Positions 28,392 to 41,960 of a stretch of 64,000 nucleotides of DNA are shown here, in pieces. Origin of the DNA: Davidsoniella eucalypti (taxonomy: Eukaryota; Ascomycota; Sordariomycetes; Microascales; Ceratocystidaceae); the NCBI GenBank assembly GCA_004009845.1, contig RMBW01000008.1:372001-436000 (forward strand). The letters are read 5' to 3'. The translations under genes and the position numbers were made by a program. Position 1 is the first letter of the stretch. Each line of letters starts with the position of its first letter. The notes under the pieces are model-generated. The model did no database searches, was not told the DNA's origin, and saw only the letters and a program-made list of their open reading frames with translations.

Positions 28392-29651
28392 CAACTACGG
28401 TCAACACGGCCTCTTTAGGAGAAGCTCCTACGGAAGACTCTACGAAAAACCACCAAAAAACACGAGGAGAGACATATCACGTATATCTTTTTTTTTCCTG
28501 TTTTAGCTGTATCTATCCGTCACACGCCACCGTCTATCAACAACCCTTTTTAAGAGGGAAAAAAAAAATAACCAGACGCCACCATAGCTATAGCAGCAAC
28601 TGCTAGTGAAAGATCTGGCCGGGCCTAGGTCATGTAAACGTCGTAGTCCTACGTGCTATATTATCTGTTGCTACAGCCATACTCCAAACAGAGCTTTTCT
28701 CGCCCTGTCTGTCCGTTCGCCCTTCGAGACACGCGGGCCAAAAAGGAATAAAACACAAAAATCTAGGAACCGCAATAGCAAAAGCACGCCCTCTCCCTTA
28801 ACTAGAGAGCCGCTTTCTGCTACCGTCCGTACTGCACCGACTAGTAGCGCTAGAAGAGTCCAAGAGTGCTAGGAGACGCCTTCTGCTACTTCCACAACAA
28901 CAAAGTCGCACACCGTCGCCTCCCGTCCCCGACTGCTAGCCCAACTTCAAGCTTGTCGCCTCATTGTTTTCATCATAGCTTACTATACCACCGGTACTTC
29001 ATCACCCAGTAGCAATACAATTCTAACCAGACCACTAGCTTGCAGTCAGCAGACTACTTTCTTTGGAAACAGCGTTTTCGTGCTGCCCTAGAGATCCTCG
29101 TCAATCCGCTTTAAGGAAGGCCTTTGTCTTCCTGCGACCCATTCGCTGGCCACCAAAAGAACTGGTTCTTCAAGACGTCAGCCAACGCCCACGAGAGAAG
29201 TTGGTTGTATAAAGGACCGCCGACAAGGGCTGTGCTAGCCAGCCTATTAGTATCTAGTCCCTCTCACTGCTACTTCCTACAACAGTATCGTCTACTTACC
29301 CTTAGCATCGCTTCCTTTCTGTTCTTGCATTATCTGCGCTGTCGCTGATTGCCTGTAACTTCTTTGTTCGTTGTTTCTCGAAACAAAGAACTTAATCCTC
29401 CCTCTTGCAAGACATAAATAAACTTGCCTAGCTTCTGACTTCCGGATTCGGTACCCTTGCCTACGAAACCTTTCTTATCTGACTTTTTGTTCGCACTCGC
29501 TCACTTTGCCATCAACACTTATTTCTTAAGCCCGCCCCATCATCGTTTCCAGAGAGTATATATATATCCATCTAGACCTTTCTTCCTCTGGCTCCCGGGC
29601 TCTTCTTCTTTTCTGCCTTTCACTCTTTCCTCCCTCCCTTTCTCGCCTTCA

Positions 29652-29673
29652 CTCTCTCTCTCTCTCTCTCTCT
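29652..29673. repeat. (CT)n microsatellite in the HMG gene leader
   Basis: A perfect run of about eleven CT units lies 30 bp before the ATG of the HMG-box gene. CT-rich tracts just upstream of the start are common in fungal leaders. Confidence 0.9.
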
Positions 29674-29703
29674 TGATTTTGTCTATATAAACCCCAATTG
29701 CCT

Positions 29704-32084
29704 ATGGATCGCCGTCCCAAAAGAGAGGGCACTCCCGAAAGACGATCAGCGGCGCCTTTCCCTCCTGCTGGCCCTCCGCGACACCAACACTCGCACTCAC
29801 AGCAATACGCTTCGCCTGAACACTCGCCTTACCCTCCTGTCGACCACCAGACAAGGCGGACTTCGGTTGACGATCGCTCACACACCTATAGTGGTGATAA
29901 TATCCCATACCCTCCCACCAACATGGCCGCCCCCAGCGTCAATGCTAGTCGCAACTATGCCAATATGGTTAACCTCAGTCTCAACCTTCACCAGCCACAG
30001 ACTATAGGTCACACTGTACCCGCAGCTGCTAAAGACTATCTATGTATCTGCACACCAACCCCCAAGGTTCCGCGACCTCGCAATGGTAAGTCATCTTCTG
30101 AGAACATCAGCTCGTTACTTCTTGTACCCTGACATGCCACAACCAACACTAACATCATACAGCCTTCATCTTGTATCGCCAACACCACCAGCAAGATGTC
30201 ACGGCACGCAATCCTGGGCTTGCGAACCCTGAAATATCTAAAATCATCGGAGTCCAGTGGAAGCAAGAGTCAGAGGAAATCCGCGAGCAGTGGAAGGGTC
30301 TTGCCGAGGAAGAGAAACTCCGCCATCAACAGCAATACCCCGACTACCGGTATCAACCTCGTCGAGGTGGCCGGCTTGGCGCCCGTTCCGTTATGGAAGA
30401 AGCCTCCGGCCGATGCCCCAAGTGCGGTGGACGGTTAATGACTACACCTCACACCCCCCAAGCACCTTACCAGATGGCAAACAACCCCATGGCCTCCGCC
30501 AGCATCATGGTACACAGCTCCATGGAGGAGCCCCGGACTATCCCAGACAGACCTCGTCATATTGCTTCTCTTTCCAACGGTAGCCGTTCAGGCTACTACG
30601 ATGAAGAAGAACATAACAGGCATTCTCCTGATAGATCTAAGCGCCGTCGTACGCACGACAGCGGTGCATATACTGCAGTGAGCGGCTCACAATCGGCTCA
30701 CCCATCCAGCCATTTATACAGCTACGCACCTCCTGAAGCGTCTAACATGATGCGGTATCCACCACCCTCTAACTTTGTTACTGTCCCTGATCCGAGAGTT
30801 CCTCACTCAGCACACCCCAACTCGCACATTCACCGGGGTGCCCTCCTACCATACCCAGAGCCTTCTTCAGCTATTAACCCTCGCCCAATGGGCCATGTCC
30901 AACCTCCTGCGCCGGGTCCACCAAGACGGCACCTTCAGTCGTTTTCTGAACCATCAACTTCATCAAACCCGATGCCTCACCCCAACCACCGTCCCCGCTT
31001 TGACGAGTCTCTCAGGCTACCACCGCTACAAACTCAGCTGCCTTCCGAGGTTACTATGGGTATGCCAACGGTTGGTGAACCATCCAGTGCAGGCCCATCC
31101 AGTGCAGGCCCATCCACTGCAGGCCCATACACTGCAGGCCCATCCACTGCAGGCCCATCCACTGCGGGCCCATCCACTGCGGGCCCATACACTGCGGGTC
31201 CATACACTGCTAGACCACACTCAGCAAGCGCACCCATAAGTGTTGAAGGTATGATCAACAACATCCCCATCATGGAGAAGCTCACGATGCTCGAGCGAAT
31301 CAGCCCCGCTTATAAAGTCACTGCTCCGGTCAGTGGTCAAACAAACACACGCGGAGCCTTTATTGCTGTTGATGGCGATACCAACCAGGAGGCTCTCGAT
31401 GATGTCAGTTCTGTTCTCCAAAAGGCATTGGAAGATGCACAAGATGTTTCGCTTCGTATCTGGTCGGATAAATCTTCGGTATCAGAAGAAGATGACGTCT
31501 CTATGAAAGACGTTGACAATTCTACACCACAACCAGAAGATTCATTCCGCAACTATCTCCTGAACGTAGGAAAGTGGCATGACTACTCAAAGGAAATCAT
31601 CAACCACATTACAACCTCGGTCGAGGGTGACGAACCAGCTCAGCCTCAGCAGGACGTCAACGGAGGCCCATCCTCCAGTCGAGAGTCTTCGGCCATATCA
31701 GCATCCTCGTCGAAGCGAAACTCCGTTGGCGGTGCTTCCAAAGTTCCCGTGGCTCTTGTGGCAGGGGGTTACCGAGTGAAGCTTGCAGTTCGACATGGAC
31801 TACAAATACCCGTCACTGATTCGTATGCGCCAATGGACCATTTCCAGTGGATGGCGACCATGTGGCGTGGTACAATCGGGCCCGATCTCACAGTGAATGT
31901 CCGCATTGTGCCTGAAAGGGAGCTTGAGACCAAAGGCGGCTTCGAAATTGTGAGACCAAACGTTATGGTCATCCGAGTCGTAGAGAATGAGGCTTTGGAT
32001 GAATCCACTGCCAGAAGATTTACCTTTGAGATTGTTGAGTGGATTCGGGAACAACGTTACAAAAACGCTGCTATCTCTATCTAA
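29704..32084 (+). CDS. HMG-box transcription factor (MATA_HMG type), two exons
   Basis: Sequence-specific DNA-binding regulator of 767 residues. Exon 1 is 29,704-30,085 and exon 2 is 30,163-32,084, with a 77-bp intron (GTAAGT...CAG) inside the HMG box, at an Ala codon. The box spans about residues 121-190: PRPRNAFILYRQHH, NPGLANPEISKIIG, then WKGLAEEEKLRHQQQYP and YRYQPRR. CPKCGG (Cys212, Cys215) follows. The middle is low-complexity Pro/Ser/His sequence with a Gly-Pro-Ser/Tyr-Thr-Ala repeat at about residues 434-478. The last 100 residues are ordered-looking and may be a second domain. From memory this arrangement resembles the Ste11/FMF-1/PaHMG5 fertility regulators and Rox1/Rfg1-like repressors; I cannot decide between them. 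No alpha-box gene or other mating-type gene lies nearby, so it is not a MAT locus by context. Six bases upstream an in-frame TTG is not a likely start. Confidence 0.92.
31081..31215 (+). repeat. 15-bp coding minisatellite in the HMG-box gene
   Basis: About nine units close to GGCCCATCCACTGCA encode Gly-Pro-(Ser/Tyr)-(Thr/Ser)-Ala. Units differ by single substitutions. The unit length is a multiple of three, so copy-number change keeps the frame open. Confidence 0.92.
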
Positions 32085-35000
32085 GATGCTATCGATTAGT
32101 TTGATAGAAGAATTCGTCTCTATCATCTTCCCATGTTCAACGTTACACGACAACCACCACACCAACGTTGAGCATGTGGTCTATTGCCACTTTTAAGTGG
32201 ACAATATGACTCCAAGAATCTTGACATCTTCCTAATCATATCGAAACGCCTACCTCATAATCCTCGAAAAGGTTGGTATGACTCTTTTTTTTTTTTCACA
32301 ACACGTGGCTATGCTATGTATGTCTATTTTTCTTTTCTTTTCTTCGATCATTCTTTTGTCCTCTTTACTTTAGTAATTTTTTATGTGTTTCTTCTTTTTT
32401 TTTTTCCTTTGTCTTATTGGGGCCATCGTCTGGTGGGTTTTGGGAATATTTTTGGGTTTTTTTATTGGGGTTCCAACTTGATCTGAGGCAAGAATCTCAG
32501 TACGGGTGGAACATCTGGTGTCAATCGGCCTTTGTGGGAAATCGGAGAGGAATTCATTTTTTTAGGGATCGGTACCCAGGTTTTTGTAGTTATTAGAATT
32601 AGTAGAATATTCTTTCATTCACATGAATTTAACTGACTTTCTTTTCAATATTTTTCCAATTTCACCATATACCTAACAACTGTGTGTTAATGAAGTCTTC
32701 CAATGTGCCTTTTGAGTTTTTTTTCAAAAGTTGTAAAATTGCGAAGACAAATGGACTAACTAACCAATTATTCATACAATACATTTTCAAAATAAACCAA
32801 GGTCTTTGTTAAAAATGTCTTCAATAGCCAGCCCCAGTGCGTAACAATGGAATTGTCAACACAACAATAAAATGCACTAATCGTGAGAACAAATAATAAT
32901 ACTGTCAAATACTAAATTAGCAAAGTGTTCCTGGACATAAATATTTAAGAATCAATTTGTGATATTTATAAATGGCTCAAAAAATGTAAATTCATGCTAT
33001 CACAATCTCGATACAAGATACATACTTGGAGAGCATAAACTTCACATCAGCTGATAAGGCACTATCAAAATTATCAAATTTGTAAATGTCCAGTCGACAC
33101 GACTAAGCAAATACCTCAATTTTTTCCAACACCATACTTTTTAGTGCGTTCATAGTCACCAAAGATATATATATATCTCTCCTAAATTGTATCAAGACCT
33201 CGGCTGATACATATATACATATATAGCTACGATATATATATATATGTATACATACTTAAGTCTCGTACTGGTCAATCCAAGGTGTCCAAACAGAGAGATT
33301 GATGTGCTAGGACGTATTTCCCGTTTAGGATGCTGAAATCAAAAGATAAACCGGTCTATAAAACAAACTAAAAGAAAAAAAGTCTGATGTAACTGTCAAT
33401 TCCTACTTAATGTAAAAGATCGAAGAACTTCGTTGTAGAAATCAAGCATTAATAATAATAATCTATAAAGAGCAGAAATCGAAGCCTTCTATTTCGAATG
33501 TTATTCAAGTGTTTAACTCCGGGACAGGTTGTTTGAAATATACAGATGATGACACGACCATATATTTTATGCACGTTATTTTCCATGTACAGATAGGAAG
33601 AAAGGGCAACGGATTTTCAACTTAAATAACTCACAATAACCTAGTAATGAAGTTAGGGTATTGGAATACAGAATCTATGTACATATACTATGGAATGCAA
33701 GGTTAGCTTTTTGTTCTCGTCCTTTCTTTACGCCTTGTTTGACTATGTTTGATACCGAGAAAATCATTACTAGGTATGGTATAATTACGTTACAAAACTC
33801 GACGGCGATTTAATTTTTTTTTTCCCCTTCGATTGAAGCACAAACAATTACAAGGCGATTCTTTCCAGATTAAACCCATGAGTATCTGTATTGATTCAAT
33901 GCGATAAATGTGCCTATAACTCTATGTATATCATCCAGCTTTTTCTCAAGGCGTTGATCATATGTTGCACCAGTGCTCCAGACTTCTCTGACCACTTGAA
34001 CATATAAGAAGATCACGTTTTGATAGCATACATCAAAGGTTACGCAATTCAAGATGTAGACTATCGCGAATCATTGCTATATGATACCAGTATCATCGAC
34101 ATATGTATTGCATAAAACTCTTATTAGTGAGTTGTAGGGTTACCAACCCTACACCGTATACAGATTGTAGATTGACTGTAACCTTGCCAAGCCGTAACGC
34201 CAAGTCGTGATGTCGTGTCAGGTTATTTTTGAATATACAAATCTTGTGTACGAAGCTTGTTATGGTATTTTCGTCTTTATTCCCTACGATTTGGATAGGA
34301 CAGAAACACAATCATGTAATTTTTTTTTTGGTTGTGAATTCGGCAACAATAATTGTATCACCAAGTACATGTGGAAGAAGCTTGAATAGTGCCTCATCTA
34401 CTGAAAAAAAAGCATCTGTGGAAGGGGCTTATTGCTCCTGGCCAATGCTTTGATTTGCTAATGTGGCTCCTTGTTTTCTTTTTTTTTTTTCCTTGAGCAG
34501 CGTTGTACTTAGAGAGAGGCATTTTTTACACTTTTAAGTTTAACATTGGATTTAATCAAAGTTGGTTAGTTATATATATGCACTTGGTATATTAGCGGCT
34601 TATGGGGCTCCGAAGCAGTAATAAAGAACTGATAGCAAATAAGTAGGATGATAGCCGCAAAGGCGCTTCTCATACAAAATCAACACGAACTAATGCAACA
34701 CGGTGCCACGGAGAGCTTTCGGACACGGCCGGAAGGCGCAGTGTGATGATAACGGGGGAAAGCCCGTATATTCCAAAGTCCATATTTGCTAGACTGGGAA
34801 TACATATGTATTTGTAGCAGCATACCTTACCCTCCAAGCAGCCATTGCTCTTACTTGCATGTTATAGCCCGTTTTACAGGAATTTCATTAATTGTTGTTC
34901 TTTGGACGCTCTCAAGTGGCTTGTTCTGGGCCCATCTCACCACACGTTTTTATATCTCTGGCTCTTTTTCAACTACATACTTTACATGTAAATCACCAAG

Positions 35001-38000
35001 AGATGAAAGCATGCTCAGCTTTTCAAGCCGATTCCGCTGTCAGCCCATGGGGCAGGCTAAGCAGATCATGATTGCTTTAGGAAATGGATTTGTTATGGCT
35101 CACCGGAGCACAGGCGGGTCTAGATTCTAGGACTGGCACTATGAAATGGTATTTCTCAGTCTTTCCTTTTCAGAACTACTAGCAGTAAATAGAAAAGAAC
35201 AGGGTCAGTTGGCGATTTGGCGAGAAAATAAGAGATGCTAGTGCCATTATATGTGTATTTCAACATGGTTCCCAAGAACGATTGGGATTCCTTCGGGCAA
35301 GGCCTGGGACAAAGAAAAACAAAAACAAAAAAAACCCGAACAGTACTGATACATGTTAGCTGTAAAGGTGCTATTACCACTAGTGACCCCCTGCCCCCCT
35401 TACAAAAACTGGTTCTTAGTAGCCTACGCACGAGGAGCTGGCATCGAACTGGCTAGGGTTTTAATCCCAATGAACCGCGAGCTGGGGATTAAGGCCGAAC
35501 AATAGAGCAAAAGCTTTGATCATTGCAGATAATATCATAACTCTCAATTATTGCCAATTACAGGCAGCTGGCCCGTAGGTTGCTTGGTCTATAGCTTTAC
35601 ATATAGCTTTGTGTAGATAGTATGTGGCTGACGGTGGGCAGAGCTCATGGCGTGGGAAATTACGCAGCAACCAAAAAAACGAGAACACCACAATCGAGCT
35701 AATATTGTGCTATTTTCGGATACACACAACATTTATGTCGATAATTTGATGGTTTGCATGCAGCCGGGACATGATGGATGGCAAGTGGCATCCTTAGGAA
35801 GATCACGACACCCAAAGATAATGGCTGAATTGTATCTTTTGGCCATGACGGGAGAGAAAAGTAAACCAGGTGAAAGAAAAAGAAGAAGGGGGGAGGGGAT
35901 TACTGTCTGGGTGACTTCGCTTGATTGCTTACTTCCTCGCTCATCTCGTAAGGACAGGAAAAGGTAGAGGTAATCAGGTATCAAAGTAGGCATGCTGTAC
36001 TTTAAGAGACACAAACAAGAGGAACCCCTAGCAATGGGATAAGGTGTTGGAATCGGCTAAAGTGGCGCTCATTTCACCGATATCCTGTTTGGAGACAACA
36101 ATTAGACGTGCAGATAATGTCAGGTACAATCTACTTGAAGAGAGCTACATGGTGATAATGTATAAAGCATGAAGTATACACCTCTATATATCAACCACCA
36201 ACACTGAAACGAAGCCCCATCCACTACAACTGGCTATTACTATATATTAGTACCACTACATCCAGGCAAGCAAGCGAGGAAAATTAGACCAAGAAATAAA
36301 AATACAAGGCATGGGTTGGAATAGAACAAGCATCTGGGATATGCAACCAGGATAGTGAGTAGTAGTATTAGTGGTGCTAGCAGATGGGATTGGAGAGATG
36401 TAGCACTAGTAGCAGTACTACTCTACTGATTGTACAGATATACATAGCCGCATACATATTGTACAGGTGATATTATTGCCGCTACATCCGACCTCTCGCT
36501 AGAGCATCCGGACCTGTAACATAAGCATCACACGGTTTACCCTCGACTCGTCAGGACGAATAACCATCTTTACACAAGATAGGCGCCATGCCGGATCGAT
36601 ATTCTTCCTAGAAAGCGGCTGATGGAAGCGCGGACAGAGCCTAGTAGATATGAGAGGCATACAGAGGGGATTAACTGGATGCCATGAGATAGATGATAGT
36701 TCGAACCCTGCAACAAGCTTCTAGCCGCTTGGCAAACATCGAGACGGAGGGGCAGGCAAGAAGCGGATTTCTATATATATATGTACGTATAAGCGTATAG
36801 CTTGACGCTGAAAGAGCCTGACGGCGGCTCTTCCTACGATTGCAAATGAACGGCGAGACTGTCGTCTTTGAAAAGCTTCCATATTCGCCAGTTTCTTGGT
36901 TCTAGCAAAACATGTATCAGAAGCTGTCAAAGAGTGACGACGCGAAAACAAAAAGAGCAATTGTTGGACGATAGCCCGACGATCACTTGCTGACAGTAGC
37001 GACTGTAAACTTGAGATGAGCCCAGCAGAAACGCCGGCTGATTTGTATTCTTCGTAACCCAAGGTTCCATATAAGTACTTAGACAACAAAGAACATGGGT
37101 AAAAAAGAGCATGAGAGAATCTCCTGAAGAACCCAAGTTGTAGTTTTCCGCCTTGGCATAATAATAAAAATACCTTCAGCACTTGATCTGGGTGCCTTCC
37201 CCCTAGACGGTGAAGCGACCAATCATTCGTGTTGTTCTGTCCATCTGAGCGCTAGCTCGAAACATGACCCTGAGCGGCAACTACTCTATTTGTCTCAGTT
37301 GCTTGGGAATGGAGACACAAGATGCGTGGCCAGCCAATCACAGGCAAGGCTAGAGTGTCGAGTTGTCTGTCTTGCTGCTACGCAAGTGAAAAGAAAAGAG
37401 GCGCCCATGCAGGTACCGCTTGGCTGCAGGATTCCTGTTTTTGACTGTGGCTTTTTGCGATTTCGGTTTTTTTCTTCTCGATTTTGCTGTTTTCGAAGGG
37501 CTGATTAGGGTTGCGCCGAAGAGCTTTGTGGGGTGGGCGAGCAAGCTGTAGCGTTGCAGCGCAACCGGAGCAGCAGCCACAGTAGCAGTTACCAAACCAG
37601 CGCAGGGCTTGAGCACAGCAACTACTTGATTGCAACGGCCTGGACGACCCGAGTTGTGTAGGAGAAATGGGACGTGCTCCCACGTTGAACAGCAAGCTCT
37701 GGCCGGCAATGTTGGATAGCAGATGGACATGTCGACATACCATATGTGTGTTGGTCTTCTCAGGGAAGAGGGGAGGAGGAGTGCATTGAAAGAGAAAATA
37801 CGTGTGAATGCTGAAAGAGCCTGATTACAAGACAAACAACAAGCGAGGGTTGCTTTCTCCGACCAAATTAGCAGCACTACAAATAAAGATGAGAAAGAAT
37901 AGGCGCGGCTAGTCTCTGACAGGACCAGAACACAAAGACCTTTCTTTCCGTCCTGACAACAGTCTTTTCTTGGTTGTCTGTCAGTCCATCTGCGCTTGGC

Positions 38001-39361
38001 TCTGTGCCAGCCAGAAACAGAGCAGCGAATGGCCGAACACAGAGGCAGCCACTGGAAGCTCGTCTAAGCCCCGGCGGCTTTTGCTTTCTTTGATTGCGTT
38101 CCTCGGTTTCTTGGCTGGCAACTCGATCTCAGTTGCTTGAATCTGGCTGCATCTTCGCCCGTCAGGACCCCCTGTGCACCAGGAGCAGAACCCTGGTGCG
38201 CAAACGCCCAGGGGCCTTGGACTAACACCAGGCATGGATATGCTTCTAGTCCAGTCCAGTCCGGCTCTTGTCTCGTTTTCTCTTTGTGCCTCTTCGCAGT
38301 ATCAGCCGTCTTTGCTGCGAGCCGTCCTCTCGTGCCAATACGTGTGTCTTATTATTCGTAGGCTATCCGAATCAGTTCATGTGCCTTTCCCCAGTCTTCC
38401 TGTCTGTGAATCTCTTTTTCCTCCCTCTTTTTCTTTCTTTTCCGGCTGTTCTTGTTTCTCTGCATCTGTATATCTCAGTGTTGTATTGCTAGAGCGCTCT
38501 CTTTGCGAAACTCGTTCTCTTCGCCGCCGTCCACTGTTGACCACGACGATCACACACTCATTTGCCGTCCACTTTGGGCCCGTCCTTCTTGTCTCGTCTC
38601 GCGGCGTTTTGCAATTGTTGCTTCAGAGTCCAATAACCTTGCCGACCTACTGGCCTGTCAAACTCCCAAACGTAGTGCGGCGCTGACCCCTTCACCCTTC
38701 CCTATCCGTCCTTTGCCAAATCATCTCATCGTTCTTTTCCGATCGACGCTTGTGTGCAACAGCTTTGGTCTGCGCTTTCTTTCCATCTACTTTCCTTCAC
38801 TACTTGCGAGCATCCACATTCTTTCTCTGTCGCCGTCTTGTTCGGCCTTCTTCAACGTCACCCTCCTGCCAACAGTTCCATCCCATCTACCACTCTGCTG
38901 CATAGCTTGGATATAGACTCTGTATCTGCTGCTATGGTCTGGTGTTGAGAGAGGAATCGTGACCTCTACCGGACACACCAACATCGGTCACTCATCGTGG
39001 GCTACATCTCTATCCAGTCCCTTCCTTGGATACCAACCTAAATCGACGACATCCGATACATCACCATCACCATCTGCGTCTCGCGCCAGAACGCATATCG
39101 TCTCGAAAGAGTGACGCTGATTACTTCGCAGGCGAGTAACGGCAAGTTTCGGCGGCCGGTCCGACCTGACTATCACGACTATCCCATTCCTTTTTTTCTG
39201 TGCCGTTTCTCTTCAGCTCCTTCTATTCGATTCATACCGCCCGTTCAACCGCCTACTGTCCTTTATTTATTGCTTTATCTGCTGCTGGATCACCCTTTTG
39301 TGATACCATCACTTACCACTTCAACTATACACCGTTGTATCTTTGAGCCTCGTAGCTCATA
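32085..39361. other. Intergenic stretch and pyrimidine-rich leader of the KCH gene
   Basis: 32.5-34.7 kb is strongly AT-rich, with TA runs near 33.17 and 33.24 kb. Two short frames look somewhat protein-like, 33,870-34,052 (minus) and 34,210-34,389 (plus), but both lack a recognisable domain or splice partners, so I do not call them. From about 37.9 kb to the KCH start the plus strand is CT-rich, as in a long fungal promoter or leader. Confidence 0.45.
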
Positions 39362-41960
39362 ATGGGTTGCTGTGGACGTTCTCGCAAGGCGCCCCAGTTC
39401 CGCTCGGAACAAAAATGGGAGTACATTGTACGTATATCATGCTCTTCTTTGGGATTCCTCCTGGCTAACCGCGCACGAACAGAACCTGAAAGATTTCAGA
39501 TCGAAAGGCTGCCTCACACACATGGCTTACGGCTATCTGTGGTTCTCTATGCTGATCTCCGCCGCCGTGTACGCCGTCGACACTTTCACTGCAGTCAATC
39601 TACTTGCCTTCAACAACTGGACATCTCAAATCAAGCCCGACATCGACCTCTCTATCTCGAAGTGGGTTTTCAGTATCTGCATCATCTTGTCCTTCATCAA
39701 CCTTGTATATGAACACTGGCGAGCCTGGCGCGTCATCGGCCGCGGCAACGTGGCCGAGTGTTATCTGGACCCTCTGGCTGTCAGGCTCGAGAGTACGCGC
39801 CTCGGAAAGAAAACCCAAGGATATCGCCGCTTCCTCGTTTTTGCCGAGCTCACCAAGAGTAAGAAGGGTGTCGAGTATATTGCTCTATTCACCTACTTCA
39901 ACCTCACATCTTGGTTCCGTGTTTTGATTTGCTCTGGCCCCCGCCAAGTCATCAATGCCTTCACTATCAAGGCGCTGTATGTCGCCGACTTGAACCCGGG
40001 TGTCTCTGACGTTGAAGGCTCTCTTGTTGGGTTCTTCGAGAACCTCCGCACACTAGCCGAGGAAGACTACCAGAAAGCTCTTGTGCTGGCCGGTATGTGC
40101 TTCACTATAGTTGTTTGGATCTTTGCCCTCATCTTCCTGTTCTTCGCTGTTCTGGCCTATGTTTTCTTCTTGTGGCATTGGATTCCTCGTGCCGATGGCG
40201 GTCTTTACGGCTACTGTGAACGCAAGGTCAACAAGACTCTGATGAAGATTGTCACCAAGAAGGTCAACAAGGCCCTCAAGCAAGAAGAAGAAAAACGCAT
40301 GAAGGAAGCCCGCAAGAAGAGACCTGGCGAGATCCAGTCCATCGACCGCAAAGCTACCCTTCCTACTCTACCAAACGTTGGGTCTGAAAAGATCGATGCG
40401 CTTGCTCAGATGCCTACTCTGCCGAACCTGGACGCCAAGCCGACTCTGCCCAACCTCGAGCGCCAGAACACCATGACCTCCGTTTCGACTCTGCCTCCTT
40501 ATTCAAAGTCCGGCGCCGACATCGAACTCGGCTCCATGGGCCGTCCGAACCCATCGCGCACCGGAACTATGGCGACGGCAAAGTCGGGTTACTCGGCAAA
40601 CTCCTCTCTGCTCAACAATGCTCAAGATATGGGCCACACTGGCCCGCGCAATGGACGCAACAACACTAGCATCTCTACGCTCAACTCGGAAGACGGATAC
40701 AAAGGCATGCCATCTGCTGCTGCGTACGCCAATGGCCGCCCGAACGCCGGTCTCAGACAGCCTCCTGTTCCCGGCCAGATGCCTTTCAACCGCGCCCAGT
40801 CCCCATCACCCTACAACGGACCCCCCCGACGACCCCCCGTCCCCGGCGCCACCATGGACTACAGCCGCTCGCAATCTCCCGCACCTTCTATGGCCGGTTC
40901 TATGGCCGGTTCGCAGTACCCGCCTCGCCAGCAGACCCAAGGTTCCTACTACAACAACGGCCCTATCCCGCCTCGCCAGCCTACTCTGCAGCAGTTTGGC
41001 GACATGTCTCGCACCCAGTCGCCGGCGCCGTTCGGCCAGAACCCCAACAGACAGCCGACCCTGCCTGAAATGGGCATGAACAACATGTCTCGCATGCAGT
41101 CTCCCGCGCCCTTTGGCCAGAACCCCACTAGACAGCCTACCATTCCCGAACTCGGCATGGGCAACATGAGCCGAATCCAGTCGCCCGCTCCCTTCGCCAA
41201 CAGACAGCCTACCCTTCCCGAGCTCGGTGAGCCAAATCTAGTCTCGCGCTCCCAACCGCCCGCCGTGTTTGGCCAACAGCCTACCCTTCCGAACATTCTG
41301 CCCGAACCGACTCTGCCTAACTTGCTACCCGAGACTACTTCGTTTTCCGCCGAACTCGATGCCACCTATCGCTCTGCATCACCTGCGCCGTCTGTCCGGC
41401 CAGCTCGTGGATTTGTTCCTTTCAACCCTAACGCCATTGCTAGAGCGCAACCCGCCGGCGTCTCCGAGCTCGGAAGCAACAGCCCGCCCAGAATTGCCCG
41501 CGTCGGCACGTCACAGACCGTCACTGGTGTTTCTCCATACAACCCTTCGAGTTCTCCCGCTCCTGCGGCGCCTGTTAGAAGCCAGACCTCGCCATTCGAC
41601 GTCTTCGCCAACGGAGATGGCCGTGCTAGCCCCACGTCTTCGGTACTGTCGAATGCGTCACGGAGCCGACAACTAGCCGCCCCTCCCGCAGTTGCTCCTG
41701 CTCCTGCTGCTGCTGCTGCGAACAACAGTAGCTTCCAGCCATTCACTCCGACTCGGGCCAACACGGGTCTGCCGACTCAGAGCCGTACGCCAGAGCTGGC
41801 ACCGCCACAACGGAATATGACGGCTCCAGTCAACCAACCTGGATACGCAGGTAGTGGATATGGCTCGGATTACTCCCCCAGTAATCGCGAGTCTACCCGA
41901 AGCTCAGCCTTTGATTTGGAACACTATGATCTTGAGCGCCAGGGCGATCGTCGTGACTAA
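39362..41960 (+). CDS. KCH1: Fungal KCH1-type potassium transport membrane protein
   Basis: Member of the fungal low-affinity potassium channel/transporter family (Kch1/Prm6 in yeast), which acts at the plasma membrane and supports potassium influx and calcium signalling during pheromone response. Exon 1 is 39,362-39,427 and exon 2 is 39,483-41,960, with a 55-bp intron (GTACGT...CAG); 847 residues. The start MGCCGRSRK offers possible myristoylation (Gly2) and palmitoylation (Cys3, Cys4) sites. Hydrophobic segments lie at about residues 37-65, 81-103, 150-172 and 222-255, with WRAWRVIGRGNVAECYLDP between the second and third. A Lys/Glu-rich stretch follows. From residue 310 on, the protein is a long disordered tail with repeated TLPNL/TLPEL and SRxQSPAPFGQNP motifs, rich in Pro, Ser and Asn. 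The membrane part is typical; the tail is much longer than the membrane core. The family call is strong; the substrate is inferred from the family. Confidence 0.92.
40978..41337 (+). repeat. Imperfect coding repeats in the KCH protein tail
   Basis: Four to five degenerate units of about 25 residues carry RQPT(L/I)PE(L/M)G followed by SRxQSPAPFGQNP. Shorter TLPNL motifs appear earlier (from about 40,356) and at the end of the array. Base-level identity is modest, so selection on the motif rather than recent slippage may explain it. Confidence 0.8.

Larger units (their letters stand above)
23048..29703. other. Intergenic stretch and probable long leader of the HMG-box gene
   Basis: No conserved coding sequence is seen. 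From about 26.4 kb the plus strand becomes strongly pyrimidine-rich with many CTT/TCT words, which in ascomycetes is typical of long promoters and 5' untranslated regions of regulatory genes. Microsatellites occur at 28,363-28,391 and 29,652-29,673. The transcription start cannot be placed. Confidence 0.45.

Noticed and set aside
29704..32084. Mating-type locus (MAT1-2) interpretation of the HMG-box gene
   Set aside because: The protein is 767 residues with a CPKCGG motif and long disordered regions, unlike compact MAT1-2-1, and no other MAT or typical flanking gene is nearby.
36700..36730. Possible tRNA from a TTCGAACCC-like B box
   Set aside because: No matching acceptor stem or anticodon arm at the right distance on either strand.
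37350..37877. 175-codon minus-strand frame
   Set aside because: No domain, begins at a non-ATG codon and lies in the low-complexity region upstream of the KCH gene.
38174..38686. 170-codon plus-strand frame before the KCH gene
   Set aside because: Ser/Leu/Phe-rich translation of a pyrimidine tract; more likely promoter or leader.
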